Below are positions 46,501 to 55,122 of a stretch of DNA of 64,000 nucleotides, piece after piece. A program made the translations under genes and the position numbers. How positions within the stretch are numbered: the first letter of the stretch is position 1; every line of letters begins with the position of its first letter. Where the stretch lies: assembly GCF_001701025.1 (NCBI RefSeq), contig NZ_CP016793.1, positions 7,378,001 through 7,442,000 of the forward strand. Reading direction: 5' to 3'. The stretch is from Lentzea guizhouensis (lineage in GTDB: Bacteria > Actinomycetota > Actinomycetes > Mycobacteriales > Pseudonocardiaceae). The notes under the pieces are model-generated. The model was not told the DNA's origin. It did not search any database and saw only the letters and a list, made by a program, of their open reading frames with translations.

Positions 46501-47566
46501 GAACGGACGCGTGCTCACGCGCAGCCAGCACCGCGCCGCGGGTCTGGTCCAACAGGCGGCTGAACGAGGGGTCGCCGGCCAGATCCGACCGCAGGACGAC
46601 CGTGTTCACGAACATCCCGACCACCTCGGACATCGGCCCGCTACGGCCGGCCTCCGGAAAGCCGATCAGGACGTCGTCCTGCCCGCTGTACTGCCCCAGC
46701 AGCACCGCGTAGGCTGCCGCGAAGGCCATGAACGGGCTCGCGCCGTGCTGCCTGGCGATCTCGAGCAGGTGCCGGGCGGAGCCGGCCGACACCGTGGCCG
46801 TGACCGTGGCGCCGCGCAGCGTCGGCCTGGCCGGGCGCTCGAAGTCCAGGGGCAGGTCGAGCTCGGCCGGCGCGCCGTCCAGGACGGTCAGCCAGTGCCT
46901 GAGGTCGGAGTCCAGCCGGTCGCGTCGCGCCGGGTCCTCGAGCCATGCGATGTGGTCGGAGTACTGAAGCCGTGGTTGCGGCAGCGCCGCCGGCCGCCCG
47001 GCGAGCTGGGCGTCGTAACAGGCGGACAGCTCGGCCAGCACGATCGCCAGTGACCGGGCGTCGGTCACGATGTGGTGCATGGTGATGACGACCAGGTGCT
47101 CGTCGGCGGCCGAGGTGATCACGAGCCCGCGCACCGGTGGCTCCGTCGCCAGCTCGAACGGCCGCAGGACCTCCTCGGCGACGAGCCGGTCGCGGATCTC
47201 CTCGCGGGCCGCGTCGGCCGCCGGCAGGGCCACCGTTCTGAAGTCGGGCCCTGCCGCCGCCATCAACGCGACCGGTTCCCCGTCGATCTCCAGGAAGCGC
47301 GAGCGCAGCACCTCGTGGCGTTCGCAGACCTCGGTGAACGCGCGCCGCAGCGCCTCGCTGTCGATCGCGGTGCGGAAGCGGAACACGGCCGGCACGTTGT
47401 AGACCGCGCTGTGCGGGTCGAAGCGGTGCAGGAGCCAGAGACGCCGCTGCGCCGGCGACAGTGCCAGCTGTCGCCGGGTCGCCGGGTCGTGCAGCGCGCG
47501 TCGCAGGAACCGGGTTCGTTCCAGGACAGGCAGCGCTGCGAATCGTTCGAAGATCGCCCTGGCCAT
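43550..47566 (-). CDS. terminal NRPS module C-A-T-TE with Cys-type thioesterase
   Basis: 1338 aa. C ~35-460: HHIVTDA (164-170), Ala replacing the last Gly. A ~480-975: [64 protein letters not shown] with the A10 Lys. By-eye pocket D-A-L-Q-L-G-I-V-D-K, no confident substrate. T: Ser1024 ([12 protein letters not shown]). TE ~1075-1338: the nucleophile elbow is [16 protein letters not shown], with Cys1152 where GxSxG has Ser; a late His lies in PGDHRTML. This is the only TE domain fused to an NRPS here, so it should release the product. Cys-type TEs are known from obafluorin and sulfazecin systems, where they make strained rings. Confidence 0.95.
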   Translation of the reverse strand: MARAIFERFAALPVLERTRFLRRALHDPATRRQLALSPAQRRLWLLHRFDPHSAVYNVPAVFRFRTAIDSEALRRAFTEVCERHEVLRSRFLEIDGEPVALMAAAGPDFRTVALPAADAAREEIRDRLVAEEVLRPFELATEPPVRGLVITSAADEHLVVITMHHIVTDARSLAIVLAELSACYDAQLAGRPAALPQPRLQYSDHIAWLEDPARRDRLDSDLRHWLTVLDGAPAELDLPLDFERPARPTLRGATVTATVSAGSARHLLEIARQHGASPFMAFAAAYAVLLGQYSGQDDVLIGFPEAGRSGPMSEVVGMFVNTVVLRSDLAGDPSFSRLLDQTRGAVLAAREHASVPLETVVRALGVAGVRDRNPLFQAFFAYHPDDQSTFELGGAGGEPQPAAVGNAAFDLDLAVEAMPDGSAKLTLAYATDLFAQGTAERMLGHLGRIIEAVTRDATAPVSAVLVPDAAERAALATPARPSLPPTVDCLHDFADLGIREHPDAVAVTHAGHRVTYRELDERANRLAWRLRALGVRPDTPVALCLPRDHRVLWVILGILRAGGAYVPLDPALPAERLRFQATDSGARIVVTDQVGLARLGDWPETAVCLDEPAEALALAGCRATAPPPAAGPGNLAYVLYTSGSTGQPKAVAVEHGSVVGLMEFYRTVLRPGDLAAVLGCTPIGFDATILEYFATLHFGGTVHMVDSVFDRASLPDPEAITLIQIAPSLLARLLDHGPLPADLSLVLIGGEPLPAALPERIHAARPAARVFNIYGVTECTVDATWALISPGEHRRGLGDPLPGMRCHILDERGNPVPAGARGELFLAGPAVARGYVNRDELTRERFVPDPFRPGKRMYRTGDLVRLRDDGQFEYLGRVDRQVKIHGSRVEPAEVEAALTAHPAVAMAAVVARLTEDGDRQLVAYIAVGDGGSVPSDLRTHLAAQLPRHMVPAAVVPLAALPLNPNGKLDTSALPPAQAAAPPPADRPAPPPRTDAEHILALIWRDVLGRTVGPHDDFFAVGGDSMAAMRVVARIREAFGADVPADALFQFPTVAELADAVVTGKGSPTGLRVLRQHGTRPPLVLIQTAGTGVIPLIELVRALGDDRPVYGLEPVGLYDDTPPPRSIHEIADLYWKRLADIGVAGPVVLMGWCTGGAIAYEMGRRGPASDAHRIIMLDTVFGAEGHPEGEAAEAVVKSHNMLIAAWSAAQPGGVYDEERMAAEGLDPATLTDGRAPAEHLLEWARRTGLADATTTAAELARSARVQAANLHALDDYVPGPAGVPTLFLQSELDGHGRADPLVPLLGDLLTVRVVPGDHRTMLKPPHVAAAVAAATEWLG

Positions 47567-47568
47567 GG

Positions 47569-49101
47569 TCAGGCCTCCATCCTGAATCCGGAGAACAGCG
47601 CCGGCGTGAGTGCCGGCGCCCCGCCGGCACCGTGTGGTTCGACGTCGTCGGCCATCGCGACCAGCGCCGCCACCGCGCGGTCCGCGATCCGTTCGACGGT
47701 GCCGCGGTCGTAGCGCGTGGCGTCGTGGACCAGGGCGAGCCGCATGCCGGTGGCGTGCCGCACGAACTGGAAGGACAACTCGAAGACGGCGCTGCGCACC
47801 GGCAGCGAGCTCCCGTGCAACGCGATGCCGCCCAGGTCAGCCGACGGGGCGTCCACAGGCCCGAACACGGCGACCCACACGTCGAACAGTGGCGTGCGGC
47901 CGGGTGGACGCGGCGGGTTCGCGGCCGCCACGATCTCGTCGAACGACACGTCGCAGTGGTCGACCGCCTCGGCCGCCGCGGCCGACACGGCCGCCATGAG
48001 GGCGTGCGGGCGGTCCGCTGCCGGGACCTGCACCCGGACCGGGACCGTCGTGACCAGGCATCCGACCACGCCCTCGGCGCCGGTGCGCGCACGCCGGTCG
48101 ACGGCCGTGCCGCGCACGTCAGCGGATCCGGGGGTCCGGGCACGAACAACGACGGGTGGCCGCCCAGGGCCAGCGCCGCACGGCCGCGGCGGCACGTCCC
48201 GCGTGACAAGCGCGGAGGCGGCACCGACAGGTTCGTCGCGCGGGCCGTCGACCGGCAGGGGAAGTGTGGGCGGTGGGGGAGTGAGGCGGTCCAGCCAGTA
48301 GTCCAGAGCGGCTTGCCGCGCGGACTCGGGGACGCGCGCAGCCGCTGCGACCGCGCCACGTGCCGGGGCGTCCGCGTGAACCTGCGTCCCGGCGCCGTAG
48401 GCATCGACGATGTCGCGCGCCAGGATCTCCAGGCTTCGCCCGTCGCACACGAGGTGGTCCGCGACGATCAGCACCTGCCAGTTCGCCTCGGTCCCGAGCA
48501 GCAGCCGGATCCGCAGCAGCGGCCCGACGGCGGGGTCGAACGCCACGGCGGCCAGCTGCTCGACGTCGTGTTCCGGACCGCGGAGCACCTCGAAGAAGCC
48601 TTGTGGCTCGACCACCTTCGCCCTGGGCTCGCCGTTGAACTCGAAGATCGTGCTGCACAGCGCCGGATGCCGCCGCACCGCCACCGCCACCGCGCTCGCG
48701 AAGCGGTCGGCATCCACCTCGCCGTGCCCGTCGAGGAGGCAGGACACGCTGTAAGCGTCCGAAAACAGCCCGGTGCGCTGCCGCTCCAGCCACAACCAGC
48801 GCGCTTCGTGGCCGAGCCGGCCCTCGACCGCACCGGCCGACTCGATCGGGGCATCCGCCGCCGCGACGCGGGCGGGCACGCGCAGCCGTGCCGCCAGCGC
48901 CTCCGGGGTCGAACACTCCAGGATGTCCACCACCCCGACCCGCAGCCCGGACTCCGCCTCGATGGCCACCGCCAGTTCCAACGCGGCGAGGCTGTGCCCG
49001 CCGGCCAGGTAGAAGTCCGTGTCCGGTCGCACCGAGTCGAGGTCCAGGACCTTCGCGAACAACCGGCACAAGGCCCCCGTGCTGACGGGCTCAGCGTTCA
49101 T
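47569..49101 (-). CDS. NRPS T-C didomain protein with a locally scrambled C domain
   Basis: 510 aa from ATG 49101 (MNAEPVSTGALCRLFAKVLD); a longer reading from 49224 adds low-complexity sequence. T: FYLAGGHSLAALELAVAIEAE. C ~90-510: the HHxxxDG motif is DHLVCDGRS (first His is Asp), and the late SFDEIVAAANPPRPPGRTPL region is normal. Between about 48105 and 48200 the C-domain pattern is lost, but the +1 frame there reads RAALALGGHPSLFVP, the expected conserved strand. This implies a frame shift plus loss of ~15 codons, then return to frame. The gene stays open but the domain may be impaired, or the sequence may hold an error. It ends 3 bp before the C-A-T-TE gene. Confidence 0.85.
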   Translation of the reverse strand: MNAEPVSTGALCRLFAKVLDLDSVRPDTDFYLAGGHSLAALELAVAIEAESGLRVGVVDILECSTPEALAARLRVPARVAAADAPIESAGAVEGRLGHEARWLWLERQRTGLFSDAYSVSCLLDGHGEVDADRFASAVAVAVRRHPALCSTIFEFNGEPRAKVVEPQGFFEVLRGPEHDVEQLAAVAFDPAVGPLLRIRLLLGTEANWQVLIVADHLVCDGRSLEILARDIVDAYGAGTQVHADAPARGAVAAAARVPESARQAALDYWLDRLTPPPPTLPLPVDGPRDEPVGAASALVTRDVPPRPCGAGPGRPPVVVRARTPGSADVRGTAVDRRARTGAEGVVGCLVTTVPVRVQVPAADRPHALMAAVSAAAAEAVDHCDVSFDEIVAAANPPRPPGRTPLFDVWVAVFGPVDAPSADLGGIALHGSSLPVRSAVFELSFQFVRHATGMRLALVHDATRYDRGTVERIADRAVAALVAMADDVEPHGAGGAPALTPALFSGFRMEA

Positions 49102-49879
49102 GTCGCGCACCGTTCTCTCTGGTTCGATCCGGTCGGGGGCGATCTCGCTGTTGCCGTTGTGCGGCAACGTGTCGACGAGGGGCGCCAAGAAACGCGCGCG
49201 GCACGGTGACGGCCGCGACGCCAACGACGTCGTGCGCCGTGGTCACGACCAGCAGGGGCCCGTCACATGGCCGCTGACGTGGTGCCGCCGGTCACCTTGA
49301 TTCCGCGTTTCAACAAGCCCGTTCAGCCTCTTCGGTCACCATTCGGGCGATCTCGGAAAGGCCTGAACCATCCATGAAGAAACCCATGCGCCGACCCCCA
49401 GTCGGTTGCACGCGGAAATATGCAGCTCGCGGCTCGAGTCCCCGATCGAAATCGAAAGCGCGAACCCATGGAGGTTAACATGCGATCTTGCAGGTGATCG
49501 CGTACCAAGACGACGGCCGCACTGGGTGATCTTGGCTGACGAAGGACGTGCGGTGGGCTGCTAGGGCTGTGTTTTTGCTGTTCGGAGCCGTTTCGGCGGG
49601 TCGGTGAGCACATCTGCGCGCCAGTCGGGTCGGGCCTGTGGAAGCAGAGCGGTCCCGGCTCCGAATTTGGCCGGCAACTCGTAGACCAGGCACACCGGGC
49701 GAAATCCGGAGTTCCCGGGGAATGGTGTTCAAGACGAGACCACAGTTGACCAGATGGAGAAGCGGGCCAACGGCAAGCCCTGCAGTGAGATCGCAGATTC
49801 CGGGGTGGTCGCTGAGGTGCTGGTGCTTTGGGCGCTGTAGTGCCGTTCACAGCGCTCTCAGGTGGTGAAGTCGGATCAG
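49102..49879. other. gene-poor boundary of the NRPS locus
   Basis: 778 bp with no gene I can support. Several short open frames exist on both strands (for example minus 49475-49732), but none shows a family pattern or a good RBS. It separates the NRPS genes from the recombinase remnant and may be old mobile-element DNA. Confidence 0.5.
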
Positions 49880-50050
49880 CTAGGCGGCGAGTGGATGATG
49901 CTCGCCGGTGAGAGAGGCGAGCGCTCTTGCGACTTCTTCGAGAGTGGCGCGGACGTAGGTTGTCGTGCTGCCTGCGTTGCTGTTGGTGTCGTTGTGGCCT
50001 GCGTATGCGCGGGCGACGGCGTAGCCGAAGTGTCGTTCGACGCGTCGGGT
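49880..50050 (-). pseudogene. C-terminal fragment of a tyrosine recombinase/integrase
   Basis: A 56-codon minus frame reads RRVERHFGYAVARAYAGHND, then TTTYVRATLEEVARALASLT and ends GEHHPLAA with TAG at 49880-49882. This is the tail of actinomycete integrases: the AGH-x(n)-Y-V-R-A segment holds the last catalytic His and the Tyr nucleophile. An in-frame TGA lies at 50051-50053, so the catalytic domain upstream is gone or out of frame. It points to past site-specific integration beside the NRPS locus. No tRNA or clear att repeat is visible nearby. Confidence 0.7.
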
Positions 50051-50115
50051 TCAGGATGTACATACGGCGCCTGGGACACTGAACCCCCGACCACCCGCTA
50101 GACCAGGAGTGCACT

Positions 50116-51054
50116 TTGCAGCAGGGAACCGTCCGCTGGTACGACCTCGAGCGCGGCTTCGGCTTCCTCGCCCCCGACGACGGCAGCGCCGACATCTTCG
50201 TGCACGTCTCGCAGGTGCAGGGCGAGGGCGCGGCCCGGGCGCTGCGCGAGGGCCAGACCGTGGAGTTCGAGACCGGTGAGGGACCCCGCGGTCCGCAGGC
50301 GCTGCACGTCGCCGTCACCGGGGACGTCGCGCCTGACGCGGCCTTGGGCGTGCTTGCCACCGTCTCCTGGTACGAGCCGGCCAAGGGCTACGGGTTCGCC
50401 GCGCCGGACGGCGGGGGTGCGGAGGTGTTCGTGCACTCCTCCGCCATCGTCACCGGGGGCGTCCTCGCGGCCGGGCAGCGGGTGGCCTTCGTCGTCACCG
50501 CCGGCGAGAAGGGTCCGCAGGCCCAGCACGTGGTGCCGCTGAGCTTCGACGCCGGGGTCCGCAGGGCCCCTCTGGTCGCGCCCGGCGACGGCGCCGACGG
50601 CTCCGTCCTGTGGTTCGACGAGGAGAAGTCGTTCGGCTTCGTGGCCGCCGACGACGGGGCGGGCGACGTCTTCCTGCACGTGCGCGCCCTGGTCGACGAG
50701 TTCTACCTGCCGGCCGAGGGCGACCGGGTCTCGTTCACCACGGTCACCGTGGACCAGGGTCGTCAGGCACGCGAGGTGCGGTTCGTGTCCACCGGCGAGC
50801 CGGTGGAGGCTGCCGCAGCCCCCAGCCAGGCCCGTTCGGCCACCCGGCCCGCAGCCCGCGCCGGCGACGGCACGGTAGCCCGCTACGACGCCGACCGCGG
50901 CTTCGGCTTCATCACCCCCGACGCGGGCGGACCCGACCTCTTCGTGCACGTCTCGGTGGTCTCCGGCGAGCCCCTGGTGGCCGGCGAGCGGGTGCGCTTC
51001 CGCATCCGGCAGAGCGACCGGGGCCCGCAGGCCGACGCCGTCGAGCACGCCTGA
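50116..51054 (+). CDS. protein with four tandem cold-shock domains
   Basis: 312 aa from TTG 50116, preceded by CCAGGAG. Four CSD copies are visible: GTVRWYDLERGFGFLAPDD (~4), ATVSWYEPAKGYGFAAPDG (~79), GSVLWFDEEKSFGFVAADD (~165) and GTVARYDADRGFGFITPD (~256), each followed by an FVHVS/FLHV RNP2-like strand. Copies 3 and 4 are joined by a linker rich in Ala/Arg. Ordinary CspA proteins have one CSD of ~67 aa. It should bind single-stranded RNA or DNA with high avidity. No stress-specific regulatory element is evident upstream. Confidence 0.9.
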   Translation: MQQGTVRWYDLERGFGFLAPDDGSADIFVHVSQVQGEGAARALREGQTVEFETGEGPRGPQALHVAVTGDVAPDAALGVLATVSWYEPAKGYGFAAPDGGGAEVFVHSSAIVTGGVLAAGQRVAFVVTAGEKGPQAQHVVPLSFDAGVRRAPLVAPGDGADGSVLWFDEEKSFGFVAADDGAGDVFLHVRALVDEFYLPAEGDRVSFTTVTVDQGRQAREVRFVSTGEPVEAAAAPSQARSATRPAARAGDGTVARYDADRGFGFITPDAGGPDLFVHVSVVSGEPLVAGERVRFRIRQSDRGPQADAVEHA

Positions 51055-51069
51055 CCGTCCAGGACGGTC
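51053..51069. terminator. short hairpin after the four-CSD gene
   Basis: GACCGTCC (51053-51060) and GGACGGTC (51062-51069) are reverse complements separated by one base. It begins within the stop region of the CSD gene. The stem is short, so termination is only suggested. Confidence 0.4.
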
Positions 51070-51305
51070 CCACGACGCCTCGAAGCGGGCGACGTAGCGG
51101 CGCTGCCACGGCGTCTCGACCGCCCGGCGGTCGTAGCGCGCCCGCACGTACGCGACCGCCTCGGCGGCCGACACCCCGTCCAGGACGGCCAGGCACGTCA
51201 GCGAGGTGCCGGTGCGACCATGACCCCGCCGCAGGCGAGCTCCACCCGCTCGTCGCGCGCGCGGCTCCACGCCTCCCACAGCGCGAGTAGCGCGGTGCGC
51301 GGGGT
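51066..51305 (-). pseudogene. frameshifted protein-phosphatase-type gene fragment
   Basis: One minus frame reads TPRTALLALWEAWSRARDER then VELACGG. A second frame continues GHGRTGTSLTCLAVLDGVSA and ends near ETPWQRRYVARFEAS. Joined, they give the C-x-G-G-x-G-R-T-G P-loop and C-terminal helices of a family of small actinomycete tyrosine-phosphatase-like proteins. The shift falls in a run of G residues near 51222; one extra G restores the frame. The N-terminal ~70 residues are not found. So this is a truncated pseudogene or, at the shift itself, possibly a sequencing slip. Confidence 0.7.
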
Positions 51306-51627
51306 GTGGCTGACGGGTTGAATTCGGACTGTTCCAACCAGTTCGGACGACGCGCGGCGTGCGTGCCGGGAAACACGTCCCAGCAGGCCGAGATTGAGCC
51401 CAGGGCCGCCCATGCCTTGTCGTCCGAAGAGGACTAGGAGTTCGACGGGGCGTCGCCGGACACGCCGAGCCAGGGCGGGATGTGGGTGCCGAACTCGGCG
51501 ACCTCGCCTACCAGGAGGATGAGGTCGCCGCCGTCCTGGACGCGTTCGGCACTGACTCCGATCGGCAGAAGTTCGCATCCGGCAACGCTTCCGCGCATTT
51601 CGACGTCAGACGGCACGGCGGCCCGAG

Positions 51628-52210
51628 TCACGGAATGACGGCGACGTGCACCGGGACTCCGTAGGTCGTGAGCGTTGCCCACGCGGACACCAGGGTTGAC
51701 TGGGCGAAGGTGAAGAGGTTGCCCGCCGTGAGCTTCTTGTCGCTGTGATGGATCGCGAAGACCAGGCTTCCTGGACGTGTTCCCAGCCGGCTTGCGCACT
51801 CGGGATCCTGCTGAGCCACGACTTGGCGGCACTTCTCCCACGTCTCGGGATCGGTGAAGCTCTCGGCCGCGACGAGGCCCTGGGCGAAGAGATGGCTGCG
51901 TGGGCTCGACCCGGTGGCGGTGCTCGTCTTCTTGACGTGGACCAGCGCGTGGTCGGGCCCCAGGAGGTCGCAGGCTTCGAACCCACGGCGGTGCAGCCTT
52001 TCTCGTTCTTGGGGCGTCTGACCACGCGGGCAGCTGCCATGGTGGAGGGTTGTCGAACGCTTTGCGCACGACGCGGTCGACGTGGCGGACGTACTCGCCG
52101 CCGAGTTCGTACCAGTCGCCGTCGAGCAAGATGTACCGGCTCGACTGGTCGACCACCTCCGCGGCGATCCACTGCACGGCGGGCATTCCGTCCGTCGACA
52201 CCTCTCCATC
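51628..52210 (-). pseudogene. frameshifted DUF6119 (TIGR04141)-type gene fragment
   Basis: The N-terminal part in one frame reads AVQWIAAEVVDQSSRYILLD then GDWYELGGEYVRHVDRVV. The C-terminal part in another frame reads FEACDLLGPDHALVHVKKTS, then SHLFAQGLVAAESF, and ends PVHVAVIP at 51628. Together they follow the order of the sporadically distributed TIGR04141/DUF6119 family. The junction near 52000 needs a shift and a deletion. No intact start region is found. Function of the family is unknown; its patchy distribution suggests an accessory or defence role. Confidence 0.6.
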
Positions 52211-52385
52211 CGCCCGAACGTCAGATGGCCGGGCGGCTGGATGCAGTTCTCGGGGAGTACCACAGCGTTCAGGACCAGGCGGCTTGCTGACAGCGTGCGC
52301 CGCCTGAACACAGCCATTGCAAATCACCCGAACGTGCCTGCGCAGCAACGCCGTTGCGCTGAGCTTCGGCCCTAAATTGCACGCC

Positions 52386-53588
52386 ATGATCGATACTTCT
52401 GCCGTCGGCTCCCTGCTTCCGTCGTTCGTCCAGGAACGCGTGGAGGCTTTCCACACGGCGGGGATCCGGGGCCGGTGGCATGGCCGTCACATCCTGCGGG
52501 GCCGGCGCCTGCCCAGTCCGGGCTCCACTGTGGTCGACAGCAACGACTACCTGCGTCTGGCCGGCGACAAGCGCATCGTGGACGCCGTGGTGGAGTCTCT
52601 CGACGCGATGCGGGGAGCGAGGCTGGCCTCGGCGGTGCTGCTGCACGAGGAGCACCCGCAGACCGTGCTGGAGCGGGAGTTCGCCCGCTACCTCGGCTCG
52701 GAAGCGGGTGTTTTCACCCAGTCCGGGTACGACGCCAACGTGGGGCTGCTGCAGACCCTGGCCGGCCCTGAGGTGCCGGTGTACGTGGACATGCTGGCCC
52801 ACATGTCGCTGTGGGCGGGCGCAAAAGCGGCCGGCGCCACGGCACGGCCCTTCCGCCACAACGACACCGCTCACCTGCTGCGCCGCATCGAGGAGCACGG
52901 GCCCGGCGTGATCGCGGTCGACTCCATGTACAGCGTGTGCGGCAGCCTCGCGCCACTGGCTGCACTGTGCGATGTCGCCGAGCAGACCGGCTGCGTCCTG
53001 GTCGTCGACGAAGCGCACTCGCTGGGCACCCACGGCCCCGAAGGCGCGGGCATGGTCGCACAGGCCGGGCTGACGGCGCGCGTGCATTTCCGCACGACCA
53101 GCCTGTCGAAGGCGTTCGCCAAACGGGCCGGCTACATCACCTGCCCGGACGAGGACTTCGTCGAGTACTTCAAGATGACCTCCTACCCGGCCGTGTTCGC
53201 CTCCACCCTGGTGCCCTCCGACCTGGTGCAGATCGCCGCCACCCTGGATGTCGTCCGTCACGACGAATGGCGCCGTACCCGGCTGCGTGAAGTCGCCACC
53301 ATCCTGAGGGAAGGTCTCACCGGCCTCGGGTACGACCTTCGGGGTTCGGGCGCCCACATCATGTCGCTGCCCACCGGCCCGGACGAAACCGTCATCGAAG
53401 TACGCGACATCATGGAAGACCACGACGTGTTCGGATCCGTCTTCTGTCCCCCCGCCACCCCGCGCAACCGCACCGCGCTACGGCTTTCCCTGCACTGCGA
53501 CCTCACCGACCAGGATCTGGACCGCATCATCCACGCCGGCGAGGCCGTCCGCCCCCTGATCACCGCGGGCCGCTCATCCACCTCCTGA
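52386..53588 (+). CDS. CqsA-like alpha-oxoamine synthase (autoinducer synthase homologue)
   Basis: 400 aa from ATG 52386. PLP-dependent alpha-oxoamine synthase: SNDYLRLAGDKRI, VDSMYSVCGSLAPL, VLVVDEAHSLGTHGPEGAG and the PLP Lys in RTTSLSKAFAKRAGYI. It resembles Vibrio CqsA specifically: VYVDMLAHMSLWAGAKAAG, RHNDTAHLLRRIEEHGPGVI and DVFGSVFCPPATPRNRTALR match the CqsA order almost word for word. CqsA condenses an acyl-CoA with an aminobutyryl donor to give the CAI-1 type aminoketone. The length equals CqsA. No CqsS-like receptor is in the window. It may make a diffusible aminoketone or hydroxyketone signal, or a building block. Confidence 0.9.
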   Translation: MIDTSAVGSLLPSFVQERVEAFHTAGIRGRWHGRHILRGRRLPSPGSTVVDSNDYLRLAGDKRIVDAVVESLDAMRGARLASAVLLHEEHPQTVLEREFARYLGSEAGVFTQSGYDANVGLLQTLAGPEVPVYVDMLAHMSLWAGAKAAGATARPFRHNDTAHLLRRIEEHGPGVIAVDSMYSVCGSLAPLAALCDVAEQTGCVLVVDEAHSLGTHGPEGAGMVAQAGLTARVHFRTTSLSKAFAKRAGYITCPDEDFVEYFKMTSYPAVFASTLVPSDLVQIAATLDVVRHDEWRRTRLREVATILREGLTGLGYDLRGSGAHIMSLPTGPDETVIEVRDIMEDHDVFGSVFCPPATPRNRTALRLSLHCDLTDQDLDRIIHAGEAVRPLITAGRSSTS

Positions 53589-53862
53589 CTCCAGCGGGAA
53601 CGGCTGCGCGATGATTCCGCGTACTGCTCGGTCGAAGTCGGTGAACAGCAACCGCGCCGACTCCAGCCGCGACTCGGACGGAACAAGATCGCCTTGAGTT
53701 ACCGGCCAGAAACGTCCTGAATAGTGGCGTGTCCTTTGCGGGAACGGAATGTCCGTGCCACGGTGCGGCCGTGCTCAAGATCGAGACATCCGCCTCAAGC
53801 CACGGAGAGACGAGCTCTCCGCGATCCGGCAGTCGAAGCCGCACCGACGCCGCTCTCCGGTG

Positions 53863-55122
53863 TCACGCTCGCGGAGGGCTGACGAGGGCGCCGTGGTGGA
53901 AGCCCAGGCGTGGGTCGGACCAGGGGCGCAGGCCGTCGACGTGGTCGTGCAGGTCGGGCATCTTGACGCGGAGGCGGACGGTGCAGGCGGGGTAGTCGTA
54001 GACGGTGATGGTGTTCAAGCCCCGGTTGGCGGTGAACAGCAGGGTTTGGTCGGCGGAGAGCTGGCAGGCGTAGACGCCGTCGATGAGGGTGCCGCGGCTG
54101 ACGCGCAGGGCGGCGAGGAAGTGCTTGGTGCTCGCGAGGGCGGAGCCGCGGGTGAGGACGTCGAGGACCTGTCGTGCGGCTTGGCGTCCGGCTTTGACCT
54201 GGTCGTGCAGGTCGGGTCGTTCGTCGATGATGCGGTAGGAGGAGAAGTCGGCCAGGTCGATGAGGACGACGGTGTTGCTGCCGCCGGTGCAGTAGATCAG
54301 TTCGCGGTCGGAGAGGCAGACGTCGGAGTTGATGTGGGCGGGGATGTCGCCAGCGGCGCTCCAGTGCCGCAGGACCCGGCCGGAGTCGGCGTCGATCTCG
54401 AAGACGTACTCCTTGAAGTAGGCCATGGCCCATTCGTGCCAGTCGCGGCCTTCTTGGGGGACGACGCGGAAGGACAGGGCGTAGAAGCGGTCCTCGGTGG
54501 GGTGGGTGGCGACGTGCCAGCAGGTGGCGGGCAGCTCGATCACCCGGTGCGTGCGGCGTTCCAGGTCGAAGATGCCGACCTCGCACGCCTCGCCGCGGCG
54601 GGGGTGGTCCATGCCCCCGTAGACGAGGTGGCGGCCGGAGGCGGTGCGTTTGATGGCGTGCGGCAACTTCAGGCCGTGCGCGCCGATGTTCTCGGCGGCG
54701 GTGAGGTGGTTGACGTCGAACTGCCAGAAGGACTCCCCGATGGCGGTGATTCCGGTCGATCCGTCGAGCCACACCGCGTGGGTGCTGCCCTTGATCGAGG
54801 AGTCGGTGGGCTCGAAGCGGAGAGTGGAGACCCGTTCGGTTTCCTCGGGCCGTGCGGTGTCGTAGAACGCCAGGTGCTGGCCGGTGTTGCCGAGGAACCC
54901 GGTGCGCTTGTCGGGGCTGAGGCTGATGGCGTGGCCGCCGGAGAGTCCGTCGTAGTACTCGATTCGGGTGGTGTGGCGTCCGCTGATCGGGTCGTAGTGG
55001 AACACGCAGACCCCGGCACGTCCCTCCAAACCGTTGAGCCCGTTGCCGTCCAAGGCGATGTGGAACGCGTAGGGATAGCCGCCGGGCCTTGATCCGTCGC
55101 CGGCGTCCTCGATCGGGTTCAT
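53863..55122 (-). CDS. seven-bladed beta-propeller-like protein, function unknown
   Basis: 419 aa, cytoplasmic by lack of a signal peptide. Repeated strands of W/Y-x-x-D-x-x-[GT]-x pattern suggest a propeller: VCVFHYDPISGRHTTRIEY, HAISLSPDKRTGFLGNTG, VGIFDLERRTHRVIELP, YVFEIDADSGRVLRHWSA and LNTITVYDYPACTVRL. Conserved His residues in similar loop positions (GGHAISL, STHAVWL, LPHAIKR, CWHVATH, PAHINSD) could line a central metal site, as in carotenoid-oxygenase-like propellers, but I cannot assign the family. It lies 140 bp downstream of the oxygenase gene on the same strand and probably belongs to the same unit. Confidence 0.78.
   Translation of the reverse strand: MNPIEDAGDGSRPGGYPYAFHIALDGNGLNGLEGRAGVCVFHYDPISGRHTTRIEYYDGLSGGHAISLSPDKRTGFLGNTGQHLAFYDTARPEETERVSTLRFEPTDSSIKGSTHAVWLDGSTGITAIGESFWQFDVNHLTAAENIGAHGLKLPHAIKRTASGRHLVYGGMDHPRRGEACEVGIFDLERRTHRVIELPATCWHVATHPTEDRFYALSFRVVPQEGRDWHEWAMAYFKEYVFEIDADSGRVLRHWSAAGDIPAHINSDVCLSDRELIYCTGGSNTVVLIDLADFSSYRIIDERPDLHDQVKAGRQAARQVLDVLTRGSALASTKHFLAALRVSRGTLIDGVYACQLSADQTLLFTANRGLNTITVYDYPACTVRLRVKMPDLHDHVDGLRPWSDPRLGFHHGALVSPPRA

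Noticed and set aside
44864..47053. 729-codon plus-strand frame opposite the C-A-T-TE gene
   Set aside because: Antisense shadow of a well-defined NRPS gene; no RBS and no recognisable domain.
49475..49732. 85-codon minus frame that might be a transposase end
   Set aside because: No transposase motif, no terminal inverted repeats, no family resemblance I can support.
49323..50384. 353-codon minus frame spanning the boundary zone
   Set aside because: Low-complexity Arg/Ser/Pro sequence; the meaningful integrase signal is in a different frame within it.
50098..51279. 393-codon minus frame covering the whole CSD gene
   Set aside because: Only its first ~70 codons (phosphatase remnant) look real; the rest is antisense to four clear cold-shock domains.
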